Positions 35,164 to 43,800 of a DNA stretch of 64,000 nucleotides are shown here, piece by piece. The notes beneath the pieces were generated by a model. The model did no database searches. It had not been told where the DNA came from and saw only the letters and a program-made list of their open reading frames with translations. The first letter of the stretch is position 1. Every line of letters begins with the position of its first letter. The position numbers were made by a program, and so were the translations under genes. The DNA is from Parapedobacter defluvii (GTDB lineage Bacteria; Bacteroidota; Bacteroidia; Sphingobacteriales; Sphingobacteriaceae): NCBI RefSeq assembly GCF_014642075.1, contig NZ_BMIK01000012.1, positions 100,545-164,544 of the forward strand, read 5' to 3'.

Positions 35164-37074
35164 ATGAGTGACGCTATCAAACACGAGTGCGGTATCGCAC
35201 TGATTCGCCTGTTAAAACCCCTTTCATATTATCAGGAAAAATACGGTACGGTCTTATACGGCATTAATAAGCTGTATCTGTTGATGGAAAAACAACACAA
35301 CCGTGGGCAGGATGGAGCCGGAATTGCCACCATCAAGCTTGACGTAAAGCCCGGTAACCGTTACATCAGCCGGTACCGTTCCATGGCTCCCAATGCGGTT
35401 GCCGATATCTTCGAGTATGTCCAGAAGAAATTTGCTACGGTGCAGCGCGCTTATCCGGATCGGTTTACCGATAGCCAATGGCTGAAAGATAACGTGAGCT
35501 TTACGGGGGAGGTACTTATGGGACATCTGCGTTATGGTACCCACGGAAAAAACAGCATAGAAAGCTGCCACCCTTTCCTGCGCCAGAATAACTGGATGAC
35601 ACGAAACCTGGTTATTGCGGGTAATTTCAATATGACCAATGTGGATGAGCTGCTTGAACAGTTGTATGAATTAGGGCAGCATCCCAAGGAAAAAGCAGAT
35701 ACCGTAACTGTATTAGAGAAAATCGGTCATTTTCTCGATGCGGAGAACCAGGAACTATTTGATCGGTTTAAACAAAAGGGATACAGCAATGTCGAGATCA
35801 GTACCTTGATTGCCGAGCACCTTGATGTGGCGCGGATCCTGCGAAAATCGGCTAAGACATGGGATGGCGGATACACCATCAGCGGAATATTCGGTCATGG
35901 CGATGCCTTTGTGATGCGCGACCCGGCGGGTATCCGGCCTGCCTACTATTACGTAAACGATGAGATGCTTGTTGTGGCTTCCGAACGGCCAGCCATTCAA
36001 ACGGCTTTCAATGTCAAGTTTGAGGAGATCAACGAGATTAAACCCGGCTACGCGTTGATCGCGAAAAAAGACGGTGCAATTACGGAAGAGATGTTTAGGG
36101 AACCGGTGGAGAAGAAATCGTGTTCATTTGAGCGGATTTACTTCTCACGGGGAAGCGACGCGGCTATTTATCAGGAACGCAAACATTTGGGGCGTTTATT
36201 GTGCCCGCAGATACTGGAAGCGATCAACCACGATATCAATAACACAGTTTTCTCCTACATTCCGAATACAGCAGAAGTCGCATTCTATGGGTTGGAAGAA
36301 GGGATTAATGATTACGTCCGTAAGCTACAGAAGGATACGCTTCTTAATCGGGCCGATAAAATATCGGATGAGGAGCTGAATAAGATGCTCAGCATCAACC
36401 CGAGATTTGAGAAGCTCAATATCAAGGATGCCAAGCTGCGGACTTTCATTACACAGGATGCGGACCGGCAGGACATGGTACAACACGTATACGATACGAC
36501 TTATGGGATCGTGAGAGACCATCAGGATACCATCGTAGCCGTAGATGATTCCATTGTACGGGGTACTACGCTTAAGCAAAGTATTCTCACCATTCTTGAC
36601 CGTCTTAACCCAAAGAAAATCATCATTGTATCTTCAGCACCCCAGATCCGCTATCCAGATTGCTATGGTATTGATATGTCACGGCTGGGAGAGTTTGTCG
36701 CATTTGAAGCGGCGGTCTCTCTCCTTTACAAAAGAGGAATGGGTGAAATCGTCGAAAGCGTTTACAATCGGTGTGTAGCTTCACTGGACCTACCTAAAGA
36801 TACTGTCCAAAACTACGTGAAAGCCATTTATGAGCCATTTACGGATGAGGAGATTTCCAGGGAAATTGCCGGTATCATCCGGGGTACGCATATCCGGGCG
36901 GAAGTCGAAGTAATTTACCAAAAGCTGGAGAACCTCCATATAGCCTGTCCGGACCATAAGGGTGATTGGTATTTCTCCGGGGACTATCCCACACCGGGAG
37001 GTAACCGGGTCGTCAACCGTGCGTACATGAACTGGGTAGAGGGAAAGAACGTCAGAGCATATTTCAGTGCGTAA
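35164..37074 (+). CDS. purF: Amidophosphoribosyltransferase (long Bacteroidota PurF form)
   Basis: Transfers ammonia from glutamine to PRPP, the first step of purine synthesis. The product is 636 residues from MSDAIKHEC. C9 is the expected glutaminase nucleophile after removal of an eight-residue leader. The Ntn glutaminase domain includes 'HNRGQDGAGIATIKL' near 46 and 'GHLRYGTHGKNSIESCHPF' near 125. The phosphoribosyltransferase domain has the PRPP loop 'VAVDDSIVRGTTLKQSI' near 465. Enterobacterial PurF is about 505 residues; the extra 130 include insertions around 190-230 and 400-440, seen in a longer Bacteroidota class. Whether it is the only purF of the genome cannot be told from this window. 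Confidence 0.87.
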   Translation: MSDAIKHECGIALIRLLKPLSYYQEKYGTVLYGINKLYLLMEKQHNRGQDGAGIATIKLDVKPGNRYISRYRSMAPNAVADIFEYVQKKFATVQRAYPDRFTDSQWLKDNVSFTGEVLMGHLRYGTHGKNSIESCHPFLRQNNWMTRNLVIAGNFNMTNVDELLEQLYELGQHPKEKADTVTVLEKIGHFLDAENQELFDRFKQKGYSNVEISTLIAEHLDVARILRKSAKTWDGGYTISGIFGHGDAFVMRDPAGIRPAYYYVNDEMLVVASERPAIQTAFNVKFEEINEIKPGYALIAKKDGAITEEMFREPVEKKSCSFERIYFSRGSDAAIYQERKHLGRLLCPQILEAINHDINNTVFSYIPNTAEVAFYGLEEGINDYVRKLQKDTLLNRADKISDEELNKMLSINPRFEKLNIKDAKLRTFITQDADRQDMVQHVYDTTYGIVRDHQDTIVAVDDSIVRGTTLKQSILTILDRLNPKKIIIVSSAPQIRYPDCYGIDMSRLGEFVAFEAAVSLLYKRGMGEIVESVYNRCVASLDLPKDTVQNYVKAIYEPFTDEEISREIAGIIRGTHIRAEVEVIYQKLENLHIACPDHKGDWYFSGDYPTPGGNRVVNRAYMNWVEGKNVRAYFSA

Positions 37075-37128
37075 TGGTGGCCGGGTGAACGATGTGGTGG
37101 GGGGCGGATTTCAGCTGGCGGCTGAGAA

Positions 37129-38103
37129 CTACATACCGAATAATTCCCTGATTTTCCGTTCGTCTATGGCCATTTGATCCGTCATTTCTTGCATGGACTC
37201 AAACCATTGATCATGCCGGATAAAATGGAGAAAATCGATGCAGAGAGTCTTTCCATAGATGTCTGAATGGAAATCGAAAAGGTGTACTTCGATACTTCTG
37301 CTGACACCGTCTACGGTTGGCCGGGTACCGATGTAGCCCATGCCTTTTACCACCTGTTCGGGAGGATTTGGGCGGTATACGCCGGTATCGATGCTTGCAA
37401 GGTCGACAATGGCAGCCTCTACTGCATAAATGCCATAAGCCGGTATGAGCTTGTGGCTTTCCAGCACCTGTAGATTGGCAGTGGGATAGCCGATTTGGCG
37501 TCCCAACTGATTGCCACGCACAACTTTTCCGGTCAGCTGAAAGGGGTGCCCCAAGTAGCTGTTTGCCGTCGTAATGTCGCCTTTAATCAATGCTTCCCGG
37601 ATTTTGGTTGACGAAACGGCAACATCGTTGATGTCCTGCTCGGGAATCTGTTCCACCGAATATCCGTAGATTTCTGCATGATCGAGGAGATCTTTGAGCG
37701 ACCCGCTCCGGTCTTTTCCAAAGCGATGATCGTAGCCGATGACAATTTTTTTTGTACCGATTTTACCTACAAGCACATCGCGGATGTACGCTTCCGGCGA
37801 TTGATTGGAAAAATCGCGGGTAAAAGGTGTAATAATGAGGTGGTCAATACCTGCATCGGCAAGCAATTGTACTTTTTCTTCGATATCACTGATGAGCCGC
37901 AAGCTGTCGTCTTCGGGATGAAGGATCATCCGTGGGTGAGGAAAGAAGGTAAGCAATACGGTTTCACCACCGATTTCCTTTGCACATTCCTTGAGCGTAC
38001 TCAGTATCTTCTGATGACCTACATGCACGCCGTCAAACGTACCGATGGTTACCACCGCGTTGTCCAGTGGAATGAAATCCTCAAGGTTTCTATATATCTT
38101 CAT
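37129..38103 (-). CDS. ribF: Bifunctional riboflavin kinase / FAD synthetase
   Basis: Converts riboflavin to FMN and FMN to FAD. The product is 324 residues from MKIYRNLED; an in-frame ATG four codons upstream is also open. The N-terminal adenylyltransferase domain shows 'GTFDGVHVGHQKIL' near 20 and 'GYDHRFGKDRSG' near 120. The C-terminal flavokinase domain shows 'GHPFQLTGKVVRGNQLGRQI' near 185 and 'GYPTANLQ'. It overlaps the 3' end of truB by 14 bp and is the last gene of the ftsX-DUF3098-uppP-truB-ribF run. No FMN riboswitch precedes it. Confidence 0.94.
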   Translation of the reverse strand: MKIYRNLEDFIPLDNAVVTIGTFDGVHVGHQKILSTLKECAKEIGGETVLLTFFPHPRMILHPEDDSLRLISDIEEKVQLLADAGIDHLIITPFTRDFSNQSPEAYIRDVLVGKIGTKKIVIGYDHRFGKDRSGSLKDLLDHAEIYGYSVEQIPEQDINDVAVSSTKIREALIKGDITTANSYLGHPFQLTGKVVRGNQLGRQIGYPTANLQVLESHKLIPAYGIYAVEAAIVDLASIDTGVYRPNPPEQVVKGMGYIGTRPTVDGVSRSIEVHLFDFHSDIYGKTLCIDFLHFIRHDQWFESMQEMTDQMAIDERKIRELFGM

Positions 38104-38815
38104 GTGATGATGCAAAGGTAAAATCCTTGATACAGTTCACCAAATCTGTCACTTGCCAGGCGTCTTCTACACGGAAATCACCGCTTTTCGTCCGTCGTAG
38201 TTGGCTCAGATAGGCACCATTGTTCATCGCTTTGCCGAAATCATGTGCCAACGATCGGATATACGTGCCTTTGCTGCATACTACCCGAAAGTCTACATCC
38301 GGCAAGGAAATGCCTGTTATTTCAAATTCCCGGATGTGTACGCGCCGGGGTTTGACGTCGACCGATTCACCGCGCCGTGCTTTTTCATATACCCGTTCAC
38401 CGTCTATTTTGACCGCTGAATGGGCTGGAGGAACTTGCTCGATTTCACCCAGGAAGGAGATGGCGGTTTCCCGGATTTGCTTTTCATGAATGGCCGACCA
38501 ATCGAACCGTTGATCGATCTCCTGTTCAAGGTCATAAGACGGTGTGGTAGCCCCTAGGGTAATGGTGCCTGTGTATTCTTTTTCCTCAGCCTGAAATTCA
38601 TCGATACGTTTCGTGAATTTTCCGGTACAGACAACCAGTAACCCTGTAGCCAGTGGATCTAGCGTGCCTGCATGCCCGACTTTTACTTTTAGCGGTTTGA
38701 TTGCATTACGGACTTTCCGTACTACATCGAAACTGGTCCAGCGGATCGGTTTATCGACCAGGATTACTTCGCCTTCGGCAAAGTTAAATTTGCGGCGTAT
38801 TCCCGATGTCTCCAT
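38090..38815 (-). CDS. truB: tRNA pseudouridine(55) synthase
   Basis: Makes pseudouridine 55 in the T loop of tRNAs. The product is 241 residues from METSGIRRK. The open frame extends 24 codons upstream into uppP, but the METSG ATG overlaps the uppP stop as TAATG, which is the likely coupled start. The catalytic aspartate is D53 in 'GHAGTLDPLATGLL'. 'VPPAHSAVKIDGERVYEKAR' near 130-150 and 'SKGTYIRSLAHDFG' near 185 are conserved blocks. The C-terminal PUA domain is minimal, as usual in Bacteroidota. Confidence 0.94.
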   Translation of the reverse strand: METSGIRRKFNFAEGEVILVDKPIRWTSFDVVRKVRNAIKPLKVKVGHAGTLDPLATGLLVVCTGKFTKRIDEFQAEEKEYTGTITLGATTPSYDLEQEIDQRFDWSAIHEKQIRETAISFLGEIEQVPPAHSAVKIDGERVYEKARRGESVDVKPRRVHIREFEITGISLPDVDFRVVCSKGTYIRSLAHDFGKAMNNGAYLSQLRRTKSGDFRVEDAWQVTDLVNCIKDFTFASSHEDI

Positions 38816-39609
38816 TACAGAATCTGCAAACTGTGGCCACTCATTAGCATGATCAAGATGACCCCACCCACGATGATGCGGTACCACCCAAACGCTTTGA
38901 AACCATATTTAGATACGACGCCTATGAACGATTTGATGGCAATGATGGCTACGATAAATCCAATTACATTCCCAATGATGAGCTGGTTTATTTCGATTGT
39001 GCTCAATCCATTACCATCGTCAAAATATCCTTTTAGTTTAAGTAATGTGGCGCCAAACATCATGGGTACGGCCAGAAAGAAGGAAAATTCAGCAGCAGCT
39101 TTCCGGGTCAGGTTTTGCGTCATGCCCCCCACAATGGTGCTAGCTGACCGCGATGTGCCCGGTATCAAGGCCAGGCACTGAAAGAAGCCTATTTTCAATG
39201 CCTGCCAATATGAAATATCGTCTGAGTCATCAATGCTCGGGCGGTTGAACCACCTGTCGACAAACAGCAGTACGACACCTCCCAACACCAATGTGATGCC
39301 AACTACGAGTGGGCTTTCAAGCAATCCATCGATTTCATCGCTGAATAAAACGCCGAAAATGGATGCAGGAATGGCCGCCAACACCAGTTTGTAGTAAAAG
39401 GAGAGGGAACGGAGAAACCGGCGGTAATACAGCACCAACACAGATAAGATGGTTCCCAATTGGATGGCAATGGTAAACAGTTTGACAAATGGCGTAGGGG
39501 ATACCCCCATCAGGGCGGTGGCAATAATCATGTGGCCAGTCGATGAAACCGGCAAAAATTCCGTGAGGCCTTCTACGATGGCCAGCACAATCACTTCGAA
39601 TAACGTCAT
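38815..39609 (-). CDS. uppP: Undecaprenyl-diphosphatase
   Basis: Recycles the lipid carrier for peptidoglycan and O-antigen synthesis by dephosphorylating undecaprenyl pyrophosphate at the inner membrane; overexpression gives bacitracin tolerance in other bacteria. The product is 264 residues with about eight hydrophobic helices. Motif 1 is 'EGLTEFLPVSSTGHM' with E13 and E17, and motif 2 is 'IPGTSRSASTIVGGM' near 160. The start overlaps the stop of the DUF3098 gene and the stop overlaps the truB start. Confidence 0.95.
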   Translation of the reverse strand: MTLFEVIVLAIVEGLTEFLPVSSTGHMIIATALMGVSPTPFVKLFTIAIQLGTILSVLVLYYRRFLRSLSFYYKLVLAAIPASIFGVLFSDEIDGLLESPLVVGITLVLGGVVLLFVDRWFNRPSIDDSDDISYWQALKIGFFQCLALIPGTSRSASTIVGGMTQNLTRKAAAEFSFFLAVPMMFGATLLKLKGYFDDGNGLSTIEINQLIIGNVIGFIVAIIAIKSFIGVVSKYGFKAFGWYRIIVGGVILIMLMSGHSLQIL

Positions 39610-39848
39610 TAACTTTTACCGGAATTTTTAGGTTTTATCAAAATGGATACGACACCCAATGCAAAGCCGATGACCACTACAAGGGGAGCCAGGGTGATTT
39701 TGGTAAAACTATAGATGTCTTCCGTACCCATCATCAAAATAAATCCGAGGGCGACCACCCCGATGCTCAGTAAAAAGAACTGGTAATTCCGCTTACCAAA
39801 CACCAAGGATGTATTTTGTTCCTGCTGTTTCTTTTTATATAGTGACAT
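39609..39848 (-). CDS. DUF3098 small membrane protein
   Basis: The product is 79 residues with two predicted membrane helices ('FFLLSIGVVALGFILMM' about 24-41 and 'LAPLVVVIGFALGVVSILI' about 53-71) and a basic, glutamine-rich N-terminus. It is recognised mainly by context: this small family sits between ftsX and uppP in many Bacteroidota. The function is unknown. The stop overlaps the uppP ATG, and the start is 9 bp downstream of ftsX. Confidence 0.85.
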   Translation of the reverse strand: MSLYKKKQQEQNTSLVFGKRNYQFFLLSIGVVALGFILMMGTEDIYSFTKITLAPLVVVIGFALGVVSILIKPKNSGKS

Positions 39849-39857
39849 AAGCTATAA

Positions 39858-40736
39858 TTATCGATACAATTCGTTTGATTTCAGCCGTAGGTATTTGCCG
39901 ACTGCAAAATACGTGCTCAATCCAGAAATCAGAATACCTAACAGGGCTACAATCACAAAGATGGCGATAAATTCAAACCAATTACGAAGGAAGACCAATT
40001 CGGGAATTTCCCGTTGCCCGAGGTGCAACGTGAGCAGTAGCAGCAGGATGGCAATCAAGGCACCCAACAGGCCATGTAAGATGCCATACCCCAAAAACGG
40101 TCGCCTGATAAAACCCTTTGTCGCGCCCACCATCTGCATACTTTTGATCAGGAAGCGCTGCGAATAAATGGCCAGGCGGATGGTGTTGTTGATGAGTGCC
40201 ACGGCAATGACCAGTAGCAGGGCGGTAAACGCTAGGATAACAATCCCAATGGTGCGTATGTTCTTGTTTACCATATCAATGAGCGACTCCTGGTATACTA
40301 CTTCTTTAACCATTTCATTGGCAGATACCTTTTTTATAAACGTCTCAATGCTATCAGTGTTTGCATAGTCAGCTTTCAGGTAGATGTCAATGGAAGAGAG
40401 CAACGGGTTGTGTCCGAGAAAATCAACAAAATCTTCGCCAAGTTCTTCTGAAAGATTCTTGGCAGCGAGTTCCTTGCTGATGTATTCCGAGCGCAGCACA
40501 TAGGGATCAGACTCCAGTTGTTTCTGGTAGGCGAGTACATTCCCTTCGGTCACCCCCTCCTTCATGATGATGTTGAGCACGATATTTTCCTTGACATAGT
40601 CAGACAGGTTTTTGGCGTGCACAAGCAGCAACCCTAATAATCCCGTCATCAGCAGCACCAGCGCGATGCTGATGACGGTGGATATATAAACAGATTTTGT
40701 CTTTTTCGCGGACGTACTTACTTCGTATACTTCCAT
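39858..40736 (-). CDS. ftsX: Cell division protein FtsX
   Basis: The permease-like half of FtsEX, which couples divisome ATPase action to peptidoglycan hydrolases. The product is 292 residues with four membrane helices: one near the N-terminus (about 20-43), then a periplasmic loop of about 120 residues ('VTEGNVLAYQKQLESDPYV', 'GHNPLLSSIDIYLKADY'), and three clustered C-terminally ('TIGIVILAFTALLLVIAVAL', 'GILHGLLGALIAILLLLLTL', 'FIAIFVIVALLGILISGL'). ftsE is not adjacent. A TACTTTCG sequence 20 bp upstream could be a -7 element, but no -33 is placed correctly. Confidence 0.9.
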   Translation of the reverse strand: MEVYEVSTSAKKTKSVYISTVISIALVLLMTGLLGLLLVHAKNLSDYVKENIVLNIIMKEGVTEGNVLAYQKQLESDPYVLRSEYISKELAAKNLSEELGEDFVDFLGHNPLLSSIDIYLKADYANTDSIETFIKKVSANEMVKEVVYQESLIDMVNKNIRTIGIVILAFTALLLVIAVALINNTIRLAIYSQRFLIKSMQMVGATKGFIRRPFLGYGILHGLLGALIAILLLLLTLHLGQREIPELVFLRNWFEFIAIFVIVALLGILISGLSTYFAVGKYLRLKSNELYR

Positions 40737-40800
40737 TTGCCGGATATTAACGTTGCGAAAGTAGTGAATTGCGCTGACAAATTAAAAAATATGCCCCGGT

Positions 40801-43800
40801 TTATTGCCAGCCGCCGCCCAGCGCTTTGTACAGTGATAATTTGGTAACAGCTTTTTCCCGATGTGTTTTTATGAGGTTTATTTCTGCATCGAGTACATTT
40901 CGCTGCGCTGTAATGACATCCAGATAGGTTGCCCGCCCGGCTCTAAATAGTTCATTGGCTGCATACACAGCCTTACGGAGGGCTTCTACTTCCTGAATAT
41001 TGTGTATACTCCGCTGGTTGAGATAATCCTGAGCTTTCAAATTTGTTTGCACTTCTTTCCAGGCATTTAAGACTGTCTTTTCATAGTCTTGAAAAGCCAT
41101 TCCATACGCTGCTTTTGCAGCTTCATAGGCCGAGCGGATGCCGCGCTGATTAACTATCGGGGCAGTTAGTCCGCCCAATAAGCCGTAAGCAACGGAAGTG
41201 GGAGCCATGATGAGTTTGCTGATGTCAAACGCCTGGAATCCCACATAAGGGGAGAGCACCAGTGCCGGCATAAATGCGGCCTTTGAGGCCGCTTGGTCCG
41301 CCTGGGAAGCAAGCAATTCCAAGTGCGCCTGTCGCACATCGGGGCGGAGTGCTACCAATTGCGGTGTTACACCTGTTGCCAGGGGTTCCGTGAACAAGTT
41401 GGTCATCCAACCTGCGGTGTCCCTGCTGATTTGTCCATCGAAACGACCCAATAAAAAATTGAGGTGATTTTCCGTTGCGGAGATTTGCTGGAGCACTTCC
41501 TGTTCCTTTCCTTTTGATTGATGAACCACCGCATTGAACTGCTGTATGCCCAATTCATCGGCCCTGCCGGCTTCTTTTTGTACACGAATGATTTCCAACG
41601 CATCTTCCTGTAACCCGATGTTTTTCCGCAGAATGGCAAGCTCATTGTCTAATGCCAGTAACTCGTAATAAGCCAAAACTACCTCTTCTATCAGAGAAGT
41701 TTGCACGAGTTTCCGGCCTTCATAAGAGGCGAGGAATCGCTGGTAAGCAGCCTGTTTCTGCCTTTTTAGTTTTCCCCATAGATCAATTTCCCACGAGGTG
41801 CGTAGCCCAATGAAGTAGTCAGGCAATGGGTCGGGCAGTTTTTCGTCTTCATTGAGGTTTTCCGAAAAATTGGTGTCATAGTTACCAATCCCATCCGGGG
41901 TATAAAAACCATATTTCCGTAAGCCCGCTTCGGCCAATGCGTCTACCGATGGAAACATACCGGCCTTTCGGAGTCTTAAATTTGCCCGTGCGATTTCTAC
42001 CTGCCGGAGTGCGTTCTCCATATCGGGATTGTTGGACAGCGCCGTATCGATCAGGCGAACCAGGTTGGGATCGTTGAAGAAATTACGCCAGCTAACATGG
42101 GCGATGCTGGCCGTATCCGTCCCGGTTGTATCTGCGCTGCCCTGGTAGGCAGCAGGTAGTTCACGGTGTTGATGGTCAGGCAATGCCTTATGAGAAGAAC
42201 AACCCGATGAGAATGCCAAGCAACCGACCACGAGCAGGCTTGCCGCACCCGTTTTTATTTTCTTTTTCTTGTTCGATGCAAAAAGCACATAGAGCCCGGG
42301 GATGACGATCACGCCGATGAGCGTGCCGATGATCATGCCACCGACCGCTGTGGTGCCGATGGACCGGTTGCCCAGCGCCCCCGCACCGGAAGCCATGGCT
42401 AACGGGATTAGTCCGGCTATGAATGCAAAAGACGTCATTAATATCGGGCGTAAACGAGCAACCGAGCCTTCAATAGCCGCCTGCAACTGCGTAGCTCCCT
42501 GTTTACGGCGTAAAATGGCATACTCCACAATGAGAATCGCATTTTTGCCCAATAAGCCAATAAGCATTACGAGGGCCACCTGCGCATAGATGTTGTTTTC
42601 CAGCCCCAGGAGCTTGAGGAAAAGAAATGCACCGAATACACCCGCAGGTAAAGACAGGATTACGGGCAACGGCAGCAAGAAGCTTTCGTATTGCGCGGCG
42701 AGGATAAGGTATACGAACAACAGGCATAAGGCAAATATGTAAATGGCCTGGTTACCCGAGAGAATTTGCTCACGCGTCATTCCTGACCATTCGATGCCAT
42801 ACCCTTGGGGAAGTATTTCCGCTGCCACCCTTTCTACGGCATCGATGACCTGACCGCTGCTATAGCCGGACGCTGCGTCGCCACTGATGAGCGCTGAACT
42901 GAACATGTTGTAGCGTGTTACCTGCTCAGGACCATATACGCGGTTCATCGTTACGAACACCGAATAGGGAACCATTTCACCGCTGTCGTTTTTTACATAC
43001 AGTTTGAGTACATCTTCCGGTTTTTCGCGGTACCCCGGCCCCGCCTGAACCATTACCTTATACATCTGACCAAACCGGATGAAATTTGTGGCATAGAAAC
43101 TGCCCATCAACGTCTGCAAGGTGAGCATCGCATTTTCTACACTGACTCCTTTCTTGGCCGCCATATCGTAGTCTACCTCAATGAGATACTGCGGAAAGCG
43201 TGGGTCAAACGTTGAAAACGTATCTCCCACTTCCGGGGTTTCCTCCAGTGCATTCATGAAATCAGCAAGTACGTCTGCTGTGCGCTCCAGATTATCCGTG
43301 CCTGTACGATCGAGCAAACGAAGCTCAAAGCCACTGGAGTTACCAAATCCCGGTACGGTAGGCGGGGGGAAATATTCGATGCTTGCATCCATCAGGTGTG
43401 CGGTACTATCCTGTAACCATGCGATGACATCGGAGACAGACTCCTCGCGGTCCTCCCAAGCCTTCAGGTTGATCATGCCCATGCCGTAAGAAGCGCCGCT
43501 CACTTCGGTAACGATGCTGTATCCCGCTAATGTCGAGACCGTTTCTACCGCTTCGTGACATCGGCTGATGGAGTCGATCTGATTGAGCACGGCTACGGTA
43601 CGGTCGACAGTCGCGCCGGGTGGAGTGGTTACATTGACGTAGATCATTCCCTGATCTTCGGTGGGGATAAAGCCGGAAGGCAGAATGCTGTTAATCCCCC
43701 ATGTAGCGACGAAAAATGCGGCCAGTAGGCCCAGCGTTAGTACCCGCCTGCCGGCTATCTTACCCACCAAGCCCGCGTAGCGCGAAGAAACGCGGTTATA

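Noticed and set aside
37075..38200. FMN riboswitch upstream of ribF
   Set aside because: ribF overlaps truB and has no leader; no RFN-type conserved blocks were seen.
42240..42290. A simple sequencing error joining pump and channel
   Set aside because: Not fully rejected: the frame is clean on both sides and a substitution (not an indel) would suffice to create the fusion, so I kept it as real while asking for resequencing.
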